A DNA stretch of 10,658 bases from Baffinella frigidus (Eukaryota; Cryptophyceae; Cryptomonadales; Baffinellaceae): assembly GCA_026770585.1 (NCBI GenBank), contig MU647400.1, forward strand, positions 20,585-31,242, read 5' to 3'. Both the position numbers and the translations under genes were made by a program. Position 1 is the first letter of the stretch. Every line of letters starts with the position of its first letter. This document shows, one piece after another, positions 5,390-10,658 of the stretch. The notes beneath the pieces are model-generated. The model made no database searches and was not told where the DNA came from. It saw only the letters and a program-made list of their open reading frames with translations.

Positions 5390-8300
5390 GTCGGCCACAC
5401 ACCCCTCCCGTCGCTATGGCGTGCCGTTGACGGTGGTTGGCGCTGCCGTGTGGGTGTGGGTATATGGGTATATGTGTCTCACACGGGTGCGGCTATGTGC
5501 AGACATCGTGGACCGCCTGTGCGACAACGCGCTCAACATTACGGAGAACGAGGTCTTCGACTGCCTCTACTCGCTCGTCAGGTAGCCCCGCAGTCCCGCA
5601 GCAGGGCGGCTGGCAGGATGGACCGCTGTGTAACGCCACCCACCATTGCGCTACTCATCCTGCTCATTGTGCGCGAGCCCATTGAGGCGCCACTTTTTCA
5701 CCAAGCTCACCTGGCGAACCACTCGGCACGCAGGTCGTTCCCGGATCTCAGCGAGCCTGTGCGGAGCAGGGTCTTCGACGTACCTCCCCATGCCCCCCAC
5801 CCCCCACGACCTTCCCGCGCTGTCCCGACTGTCTCCTCTCAACTGACACTCTTGCCACACCTACCCTCGCCATCCACCCGAGGCTGCGGAGCTCGCTGCC
5901 CACAGCTTCCCGACGGGGCCCGACCTGCCCCGAGGGGCTTGCAGATGCGCGTATCCTCGAGCAAAGACTATGGTGGCCTGCGCTCCCCGCGCGCGCAGCA
6001 GCGCGTCCTCTCCGCACTCCCCTCCCTGATCGGCTGACCAGAATGGCTGAGGCGGGATTTCGATTTCGCACGGCAGGTGCTACTCTCGGGGCTCTCGTGC
6101 CTCTCGCTCAACATCGACCTCCTCGCTCAGAAGGCTGCTGGTGCGCCTCGCCCTCGCTGCCACCCACCCGTGAAACTCAGGGTCGCTCTGCACTGGATTT
6201 TCGTCGAGCTGCTACACTTTGAGCAACCTCCCCACCAAGGGGAGGTCCTGACTAGGTTTTGTGCCGAGGGGCTCCGCGTGGTAGATCGGTCGCACGATCC
6301 TGCAGCGACGCGCCCCTCTGCGGCACCGCCTCTCCTTCGTGCGCGCGTGCCCCTACACCTAGCCTCTCAAGCCAGCCCTGACGCCCCAACCCCTGAATCA
6401 CTGACCAGCGGTGCCTGCCCTGTGCGCAGACGCGCCCGGGCTGACGTCGGAGGTGCGGACGGCGCGGTCGGCGCTCTCGATGCACGTGTTCCTCCTCAAG
6501 TGGATCGCGACGCTCGCGGAGAAGCACGCGGGCGACGTCATCCCCGGCCAGGAGAACAAGGTTGCCAGCCCCCCCTCCGTCCCCTGCCGACAACCTTTGT
6601 GTCACGACAGCCGTTGTACGGCGCGGCAACGCGCCTGCCCCCCCCCCCACCACCCACCACCCGGAAGATGGCATTACAACGATTGTAGGGTGTGAAAAGG
6701 CTGCATTCTGCGTGGCGTGGTCCCCCGTCCAGGAAAACCAAAGGTACCTGTCTCGGCATATCTGGGCGGAGCAGCTTAGTGCGCCCGGGCTCGTTCCCGC
6801 TGCAAAGTTGACGGGTTTGGACCGCGAACCCAGCGTGTCGACTTGAGAATAGTCGGGCAACCCGAGGGAGGCGGAGCTGGGCGTTCCCTGGGAGGCGCGG
6901 GCGCTCGGGCCCGCCTCAGGTCTAGTTCGACAGCGGAGTGACCGAAAAGAGAGGAGGAGCGCGGTGCAGGCGTGCGGCGGATGCGCGCTGCTGCCCCATA
7001 ACTTCTTGGAAGTTGACACTTGCGCCGCAGCATGCGCATCACCGTGTGGAAGGGGGGCGCGGCGAATAAACCCCAAACACCAAACCTACCCCCTCATTCA
7101 ACCGTATAACCGAAACAGGTGGCGACGCGCCAGGGAGGGGGCTGCGAATGAACCCTTAACCCTAAACCCTGAAAATTGAACACTCAACACTCAACACTCA
7201 ACACTCAACACTCAACACTCAACGCTTCGCAGGTGGCGGCGCGCAAGGGCGGGAAGGCGGCGACCAAGAAGGGGGCGGCCACGCGCATCGTCGAGTCGTG
7301 GAACTGGGACCAGCAGCGCCCCAAGCTCCTCAACACCTTCCGCAACGTCCTCCAGGTACACACGTGTCTCCGCACATATACTACACCTCATATACGTGTT
7401 TTCCTTACCGCGTCCTCGAGGCCATTCCCAAGTCACGAAAGTTATTGCGGCGTGATCGTCCAAGCCCCATAACCTGCTACCCTGGTCTCTCGGGTCCGTG
7501 TGTCCGTCATCCAGGGGAAAGGTTGGCACAGGCCGGGCAGGTGCGTGTAGCGTTGACGGTGTAGGGGGCCGCCTGGGTTGGGGTTTCCACAGACCCGACA
7601 GCTGGGCGGACGCGCTCGCTTTCGGCATTGCCTGCTGGGTCGTACAGAGGTTGGTCGCGAAACAGGACACACTCACGTCCTGCGCCGGTGCACCGAGCGC
7701 CGGGGTCGCTCGCAAACACTCGCGCATGTGGCAGGCGCGCACACGGTGTGGTGAAGTGTGGCGCGCGTGCCGCACACGGTCGCTGGTTCGCAACGGCGGC
7801 AACGTTTCCCGCAACTAACGCACGCACGCTCTCCGGGGGGTGCAGGGGGACCTGTGGGTGCTCTGGCGGCCGAACCCCCCCGACGAGACGTTTGTGGCGG
7901 CGTTCATCTCGGTTGCCTTCCTCGCTCTCGCGTCGCCTACTGGCGCCAAGGACAAGGACACCCGGGTCTGCCGCCGCTCTCATACTGGTGGTGGGAGTGT
8001 GTGTGCGCGTGTATGTTTGATTGGCGTGCCCGGCGTGTGAACTGAGTCGAGATTCCCTCTGACCGTGCACTAGAAAGAGAGAGAGAAAAAAAATTCCTGT
8101 GTTTAATTGATCATGGCGATAGAAACGTGCGGGAGGAGATCCATAAAATTTTATGGATACATTCTCTTAAACGGCGTAAATTCCCTTCAACGGCAGCGGT
8201 GGTGAACAAGCATGTCCTCATCACTAAACCCCGAATCCCGACCGCAGGCGGGGGCGTCAGCCATCGCAACACGGTGCGTCTCCGCGCTCGCGCAGCAGAT

Positions 8301-10220
8301 CAACGTGGCCACCGCCGTGATGTCCCTCCTCCAGAACCACCTGCACGCGTCGCTCCCCGCCGCGGAGCTGGTGGCCGCGGCTTCTGCGGGGGGCAGCGTC
8401 AACGAGACCGCCTTCGTCGCGGAGGTCATCTCTAACCCCCCAGACCCTCTCCTTCACTCTCGCTCGCTCTCCCTCAACGAGGCCGCGTGTGTCACACAGG
8501 TCATTAACTACACCATACACCCCTAACCCCAAACTCACACCCAAACCAAAAAAAACGAACTTTCTTCGTAGCAGATGAACAAGATCGGGCCTCACACCTC
8601 CCCAACTCCCTAACTCCCTCCCTAACTCCCTAACCCCCCTCCTAGGTGATGAACGAGATCGGGCGGCTGCCGATGGCGGGGCTCTGCCGCTCTCACACCT
8701 CACACCTAACTTGCCTAACTTGCCTAACTTGCCTAACTTGCCTAACTTGCCTAACTTGCCTCACTTGCCTCACTTACCTCCCGAACCCTCTCCCTAGGTG
8801 ATGAACGAGATCGGGCGGCTGCCGATGGCGGAGCTCTCGCGCGACGCGGGCCTCTCCAAGAACTTCGCGGCCTTCATCACGGTACCGTACACCTTAACAC
8901 CCACTATCAACCCTTTACCATCAACAAATAATACCCACCGTCCACCCTTAACCATCACCGCTAAAACCCACCATCAACCCTATAACCCACCATCAACCCT
9001 TAACCTTCAACCCTACAGCCCACCATCAACCCTAAAAATCGCCATCAACCCTAAACCCTAAAACCCTAACCCCCTAACCCCCTACCCCCCTAACCCCCTA
9101 ACCCTGTACCCCACCCAGGACCTCTCGGAGCTCGCACCCTCGGTGGTGCTCTCGCACATGTCAGTGCTGCACCCGCACCTGCAGCAGGGCGAATCGTACA
9201 CGATGCGCAACGCGCTCCTCCACGCCATCGGCAACGCCCTCGTCGAGCTCGGCGCCATGGTCCCCCCTACACCCGAAACTCCTTCACAACCAACACTCAA
9301 AACTCAAAACTCAACACTCAACACTCAATAATCCGCCCTCAACCCTTAACTCGTAAACACTAAACACTAGACCCTAAACCCTGAACCCTGAACCCTAAAC
9401 CCCAAACCCTAAACCCTAAACCCTAAACCCTAAACCCTAAACCCTAAACTAATCAACCCGAACCCTTGCACCCCAAACCCCAAACCCCAAACCCCAAACC
9501 CTAAACCCCAAGCATCCTAACCGCAGGTGCGGCGGGAGCGGACGGAGACGGCAGTGAAGGCGCGCGAGAGCCTCTTCGAGATCATGCGCGCGCGCGTCCA
9601 CGACGTCAACGCCTTCACCCGCTCCAAGGTCCTTCAGGTTGCGAGCCCCCCCCCCGAGCCGACCGCAAGGTTATGAACCCGCCCGCACCTCTCCCGCCCC
9701 ACCCCCACCCCCGCCAGGACTCCGACGTGAACGTGCCGGGGTGGTTTATGTTGACAGGACCACTTAAGTGGTCCACATTCGGCCCTCGGTTTCCCACGGC
9801 CGGTGTGTATGGCGGAGGTGCTCGGCACCCACCCGAATACGAAGCAGGTTGGTTTGTACCGGGCGGGTTGGTTGGTACCAAGCAGGTTGGTTGGTACCGA
9901 CCTACCCCACCTGTTCCCACCTGACGTCTGGTCGGCGAACGGTTTCGAGGCTCAGGGGGGGGGGGGGGCGTGACGTGGCGCGGCTGGCAGGTGTAGGCGA
10001 CGCTTTCTCCCCTGAACCCGCACACGCCCGAATCCGGGCGTACCGGGTAGAGGGCTTCGGGGGTGAGGTGACTGTACGTGGCGCGGAAACCCTAACCACG
10101 AAACACGAAACACCAACGCAGGTGTGGGCGATGCTTTCGGAGAAGGACTCGATCCCGACGAAGATGCAGCCCCAAGTCATCCAGATCGCGGCCGAGCGCC
10201 TCGAGGACAAGTCTGGCCAG
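5284..10220 (+). CDS. NCAPD2: Condensin complex subunit 1 (CAP-D2/Cnd1), N-terminal 427 residues, 12 exons, 3'-partial
   Basis: The gene encodes the HEAT-repeat non-SMC subunit of condensin I, which works with SMC2/SMC4, CAP-G and the kleisin CAP-H in mitotic chromosome condensation. Exons: 5284-5389, 5503-5581, 5734-5779, 6077-6140, 6430-6560, 7233-7355, 7846-7965, 8248-8424, 8798-8881, 9119-9259, 9527-9637, 10122-10220. Together they give 1281 nt (427 codons) with no stop and matching phases at all 11 junctions, which is strong internal support. Blocks characteristic of Cnd1 appear in order: FSVPLKPEDLL near the start, WNWDQQRPKLLNTFRNVLQ (residues about 165-183), ELSRDAGLSKNFAAF (about 294-308), YTMRNALLHAIGNAL, HDVNAFTRSKVLQ and AAERLEDKSGQ. 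Family members run to about 1200-1400 residues, so roughly the first third is here. The ATG lies in a good context (gcgccATGG). Several introns carry decayed copies of neighbouring exon ends. Identity was recognised from motifs recalled, not from a search. Confidence 0.85.
5390..5502 (+). other. NCAPD2: Condensin intron 1
   Basis: 113-bp intron, gtcggc...gtgcag, with a TG-rich stretch (gtgtgggtgtgggtatatgg). No telomere-like units. Confidence 0.7.
5503..5581 (+). CDS. NCAPD2: Condensin subunit 1, exon 2
   Basis: Residues 36-61 plus two bases. It follows gtgcag|AC and ends CAG|gtagcc. The peptide includes IVDRLCDNALNITENEVF and YSLVR, the first helical segment that precedes the HEAT array. 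Phases match exon 1 (1) and exon 3 (2). Confidence 0.8.
5734..5779 (+). CDS. NCAPD2: Condensin subunit 1, exon 3 (46-bp micro-exon)
   Basis: The first base completes Arg62, followed by SFPDLSEPVRSRVFD. It lies between gcacgcag and gac|gtacct. It is the shortest exon here, and it was accepted because it alone restores phase between exons 2 and 4 and reads as the family segment after the YS(L/I)V block. Confidence 0.72.
5780..6429 (+). other. NCAPD2: Condensin introns 3 and 4 (flanking exon 4)
   Basis: Intron 3 (5780-6076) and intron 4 (6141-6429) are unique, C-rich sequence without telomere-like arrays or recognisable genes. Open frames crossing them run out of phase with the exons. Confidence 0.6.
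6077..6140 (+). CDS. NCAPD2: Condensin subunit 1, exon 4
   Basis: Residues 78-98 plus one base, VLLSGLSCLSLNIDLLAQKAA, preceded by cacggcag. The donor CTG|gtgcgc is chosen because its phase 1 joins exon 5 as Asp99. An earlier GT is absent, so the exact end is fairly but not fully certain. Confidence 0.72.
6430..6560 (+). CDS. NCAPD2: Condensin subunit 1, exon 5
   Basis: Residues 99-142, starting APGLTSEVRTARSALSMHVF and ending GDVIPGQENK. Acceptor tgtgcgcag, donor AAG|gttgcc. It is strongly coding-like (G/C at third positions). A decayed copy of its tail occurs at about 6719-6749. Confidence 0.8.
6719..6749 (+). pseudogene. Decayed copy of exon 5 tail
   Basis: gtcccccgtccaggaaaacc and aaaggtacc align with the exon 5 end (gtcatccccggccaggagaa, caaggttgcc), giving P-V-Q-E-N-Q against P-G-Q-E-N-K and retaining a GT just after. 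Roughly 25 of 31 positions match by eye. Confidence 0.4.
7178..7223 (+). repeat. Heptamer array AACACTC before exon 6
   Basis: Six to seven perfect 7-bp units end nine bases before the acceptor of exon 6. A similar, shorter CAACACT patch is at 9294-9328 in intron 10. Confidence 0.9.
7233..7355 (+). CDS. NCAPD2: Condensin subunit 1, exon 6
   Basis: Residues 143-183. A basic linker (ARKGGKAATKKGAATR) is followed by the W-x-W motif block ESWNWDQQRPKLLNTFRNVLQ, the counterpart of the family's FDWEEERQPILQLLTQLLQ. Acceptor cttcgcag, donor CAG|gtacac, phase 0 on both sides. A 7-bp AACACTC array abuts the acceptor. Confidence 0.85.
7356..7845 (+). other. NCAPD2: Condensin intron 6
   Basis: 490-bp intron, gtacac...gtgcag, of unique GC-rich sequence. 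No repeats or exon copies were recognised. Confidence 0.55.
7846..7965 (+). CDS. NCAPD2: Condensin subunit 1, exon 7
   Basis: Residues 184-223: starts GDLWVLWRPNPPDETFVAAF and ends ASPTGAKDKDTR. The donor CGG|gtctgc is preferred over an earlier gttgcc because the segment aligns with the family stretch between (F)VSL and the NRPTREAI region. Phase 0 on both sides. Confidence 0.78.
7966..8247 (+). other. NCAPD2: Condensin intron 7 with AT-rich palindromic island
   Basis: 282 bp. A purine run (8071-8092) is followed by an AT-rich island (about 8093-8190) holding a perfect 20-bp palindrome, which contrasts with the GC-rich surroundings. Confidence 0.6.
8139..8158. repeat. Perfect 20-bp palindrome
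   Basis: ATCCATAAAATTTTATGGAT is its own reverse complement. Confidence 0.9.
8248..8424 (+). CDS. NCAPD2: Condensin subunit 1, exon 8
   Basis: Residues 224-282, the longest exon. It reads AGASAIATRCVSALAQQINV, then a helical AVMSLLQNHLHASLPAAEL and ends GGSVNETAFVAE. Acceptor accgcag, donor GAG|gtcatc. The junction to exon 9 gives FVAE-VMNEIG, equivalent to the family's GEIVREIG. A degraded tail copy follows at 8473-8509. Confidence 0.82.
8473..8509 (+). pseudogene. Decayed copy of exon 8 tail
   Basis: ctcaacgaggccgcgtgtgt, then cacacaggtcattaac aligns with the exon 8 end, reading L-N-E-A-A-C-V-T-Q|V-I-N against V-N-E-T-A-F-V-A-E|V-I-S. The GTCAT donor core is kept. Confidence 0.65.
8574..8590 (+). 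pseudogene. Short copy of exon 9 head
   Basis: tagcag|ATGAACAAGATCGGG matches exon 9 from its fourth base (ATGAACGAGATCGGG) with one change and an AG acceptor, then changes to cctcacacctcc. Confidence 0.6.
8646..8687 (+). pseudogene. Longer copy of exon 9 head
   Basis: Preceded by ctcctag, like the true acceptor ccctag, it is identical to exon 9 for 34 bases (V-M-N-E-I-G-R-L-P-M-A). It then diverges at GGGCTCTGCCGC and runs into the 9-bp array. Confidence 0.85.
8706..8779 (+). repeat. 9-bp tandem array CTAACTTGC before exon 9
   Basis: About eight units, the last with CTCACTTGC variants, ending about 20 bases before the exon 9 acceptor. Each unit contains CTAAC. Confidence 0.92.
8798..8881 (+). 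CDS. NCAPD2: Condensin subunit 1, exon 9
   Basis: Residues 283-310: VMNEIGRLPMAELS followed by RDAGLSKNFAAFIT, matching the highly conserved CAP-D2 block ELSRDxxGxKxFAAF. The acceptor is ccctag, the only CTAG acceptor in the gene. Two truncated copies of its head precede it (8646-8687 and 8574-8590). Confidence 0.87.
8882..9118 (+). repeat. Intron 9: CATCAACCC and CCCTAAAC/CCCCTAA repeats
   Basis: The whole 237-bp intron is repeat-like: accatcaaccctta units first, then ccccctaac units up to the acceptor cacccag. The C-rich strand is sense. Confidence 0.85.
9119..9259 (+). CDS. NCAPD2: Condensin subunit 1, exon 10
   Basis: Residues 311-357: DLSELAPSVVLSHMSVLHPH, then GESYTMRNALLHAIGNALVE. 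It corresponds to the family's ELAERVPxxLxSxMxxLxxHLxGExYxMRNA segment. Acceptor cacccag, donor ATG|gtcccc, phase 0 on both sides. Confidence 0.87.
9260..9526 (+). repeat. Intron 10: CCCTAAA telomere-like array
   Basis: ACACTCAA units (9294-9328) are followed by near-perfect CCCTAAA (about 9365-9448) and CCCCAAA (about 9471-9510) units. It ends with cctaaccgcag at exon 11. It is intronic, between two conserved exons, so not a telomere. Confidence 0.92.
9527..9637 (+). CDS. NCAPD2: Condensin subunit 1, exon 11
   Basis: Residues 358-394: VRRERTETAVKARESLFEIM followed by RARVHDVNAFTRSKVLQ. The HDVNxFxRSxVLQ motif is a hallmark of CAP-D2. Acceptor aaccgcag directly after a CCCTAAA-type array, donor CAG|gttgcg. 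Confidence 0.87.
9757..9774. repeat. Perfect 18-bp palindrome
   Basis: GGACCACTTAAGTGGTCC equals its reverse complement. Confidence 0.9.
9843..9901 (+). repeat. Three-copy 19-20 bp minisatellite
   Basis: Units of agcaggttggtt(t/g)gtacc with small changes, starting at about 9843, 9863 and 9881. Confidence 0.75.
9991..10012 (+). pseudogene. Decayed copy of exon 12 head with stop
   Basis: ggcag|GTGTAGGCGACGCTTTC resembles exon 12 (cgcag|GTGTGGGCGATGCTTTC), with Trp changed to TAG. Intron sequence upstream is also shared (acgtggcgcgg at about 9974 and 10076), so the duplication spans the splice junction. Confidence 0.75.
10122..10220 (+). CDS. NCAPD2: Condensin subunit 1, exon 12 (last complete exon in window)
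   Basis: Residues 395-427: VWAMLSEKDSIPTKMQPQVI, then QIAAERLEDKSGQ, matching the family's VLQ-(L/I)x...VxxLAxxRLxDKS segment. Acceptor caacgcag, donor CAG|gtaccc. A head fragment with a TAG stop lies upstream (9991-10012), and two tail fragments follow (10269-10298 and 10436-10482). Confidence 0.84.
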
Positions 10221-10268
10221 GTACCCTCAACCCCCCAACCCCCTCAGACCCCTCACTCCCTGCTGATG

Positions 10269-10298
10269 CCCGAGCGACGAGAGGACAAGTCCGGCGAG
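10269..10298 (+). pseudogene. Decayed copy of exon 12 tail
   Basis: cccgagcgacgagaggacaa, then gtccggcgag|gtgcaa aligns with the exon 12 end, reading E-R-R-E-D-K-S-G-E against E-R-L-E-D-K-S-G-Q, with GT kept. Confidence 0.7.
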
Positions 10299-10397
10299 GT
10301 GCAATTGTAGAATTCGGGTTGACTTGGATTTTTCGGGGTCGGGTCGGGCGGGGATCTGACGAAAATGCGCCGTTATGTGTCATCTTATGGGTGGGGG

Positions 10398-10435
10398 ATG
10401 CTATCTTGTCATCAATCTCATGCATAAGATAGCAT
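10398..10435. repeat. Inverted repeat with 10-bp perfect arms
   Basis: ATGCTATCTT (10398-10407) pairs with AAGATAGCAT (10426-10435), with an 18-base loop. It ends immediately before the second exon 12 tail copy. Confidence 0.8.
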
Positions 10436-10482
10436 AAGTCATCCAGATCGCGGCTGAATGCCTCGAGGACAAGTCCGGCCAG
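10436..10482 (+). pseudogene. Near-identical copy of exon 12 tail
   Basis: Starts aagtcatccagatcgcggct, then gaatgcctcgaggacaagtc and cggccag|gttccc. It differs from the exon 12 end (10174-10220) at only a few bases, with Arg changed to Cys (A-A-E-C-L-E-D-K-S-G-Q). The donor is intact, so it could act as an alternative 5' splice site or exon. Confidence 0.8.
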
Positions 10483-10563
10483 GTTCCCCTAACCCCCTCA
10501 GGCCCCTAACCCCCTCAGGCCCCTAACCCCCTGCGGATGCCTCATGTATGATGTATGATGCAT

Positions 10564-10658
10564 CATCATGCATCATGCATCATGCATCATGCATCATGCA
10601 TCATGCATCATGCATCATGCATCATGCATCATGCATCATGCATCATGCATCATGCATC
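10564..10658. repeat. 7-bp satellite CATCATG reaching the window edge
   Basis: About 13.5 perfect units, likely continuing past the edge. Just before it (10543-10560), atgtatgatg units run in the opposite orientation, meeting at the palindrome tgatgcatca (10556-10565). Confidence 0.95.

Larger units (their letters stand above)
6561..7232 (+). other. NCAPD2: Condensin intron 5
   Basis: 672 bp. It contains a decayed copy of the exon 5 tail (6719-6749), a stretch sharing a 22-bp near-match with 484-505 (6874-6895), a short CCCTAAA patch (about 7153-7170) and the AACACTC array. Nothing else is recognised. Confidence 0.6.
9638..10121 (+). other. NCAPD2: Condensin intron 11
   Basis: 484 bp holding an 18-bp perfect palindrome (9757-9774), three 19-20 bp units of agcaggttggttggtacc (about 9843-9901), a run of 14 or more G near 9954 and a head copy of exon 12 (9991-10012). 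Confidence 0.6.
10221..10658 (+). other. NCAPD2: Condensin intron 12, cut by window end
   Basis: Begins gtaccctcaacccccc. It holds two exon 12 tail copies, a hairpin (10398-10435), CCCCTAA/CCCCTCAGG units (10485-10532) and a 7-bp CATCATG array. No further exon is recognised. Confidence 0.6.

Noticed and set aside
5503-5733. Alternative extension of exon 2 past the gtagcc donor
   Set aside because: gtagcc gives an immediate in-frame TAG after AGG in the exon 2 frame, and exon 3 joins in phase only with this donor.
5336-6037. 233-codon plus-strand open frame
   Set aside because: It overlaps condensin exons 1-3 out of phase, has no motif and a GC-driven composition; the spliced frame explains the conserved residues.
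6252-7076. 274-codon minus-strand open frame
   Set aside because: It is antisense to exon 5 and its introns, with Arg/Ala/Pro-rich composition typical of GC-rich antisense frames.
7507-8070. 187-codon minus-strand open frame
   Set aside because: It is antisense to exon 7 and adjacent introns; no motif.
10564-10658. CRISPR array
   Set aside because: Units are 7 bp with no spacers; this is a simple satellite.

Overview
This window reads as nuclear DNA of a GC-rich, intron-rich microalga. Exons are short (46-177 bp), introns are packed with degenerate TTTAGGG/CCCTAAA-type heptamers, and there are no Shine-Dalgarno sites, operons or long prokaryotic ORFs. The repeat type fits a green (prasinophyte-like) or another TTTAGGG-telomere alga; the species is a guess and is not claimed.

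Layout: two protein genes are transcribed divergently from a short shared intergenic region (about 4846-5283). To the right, on the plus strand, is the 5' third of condensin complex subunit 1 (CAP-D2/NCAPD2). Its ATG is at 5284, and twelve exons join in one unbroken frame to give 427 residues by 10220, after which the gene runs off the window. All eleven exon junctions keep phase, and the conserved blocks come in family order. To the left, on the minus strand, is a RING E3 ligase gene of the RING1/RNF2 (Polycomb PRC1) type. It has a CCHC zinc-knuckle first exon (4845-4729), a C3HC4 RING split over two exons (3660-3517 and 3144-3078), a twin exon (2868-2777 or 2610-2519) and a helical exon (1865-1758). 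Still further left, on the same strand, a cysteine-rich exon (324-182) looks like an AWS (associated-with-SET) domain. It is either a later part of the same gene or a neighbouring histone methyltransferase gene that continues past the left edge.

The most unusual property of the window is that pieces of exons are copied next to the real ones, always collinear with the gene. Fragments of an exon head with its 3' splice site lie upstream of the true head. Fragments of an exon tail with its 5' splice site lie downstream of the true tail. This happens in introns 5, 8, 11 and 12 of the condensin gene and around two exons of the RING gene. One pair (2868-2777 and 2610-2519) is a complete exon duplication, 88/92 identical, whose length makes inclusion of both copies frame-breaking.

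A second property is that the telomere-like intronic repeats mostly present their C-rich strand to the sense RNA of both genes, so their orientation flips at the divergent promoter. In that orientation they supply pyrimidine tracts and CTAAC/CTAAA motifs that resemble branch points.

Functionally, the right gene encodes a mitotic chromosome-condensation HEAT subunit, and the left gene or genes look like chromatin modifiers (ubiquitin ligase, possibly a lysine methyltransferase). No tRNA, rRNA, CRISPR array or intact transposon was recognised.
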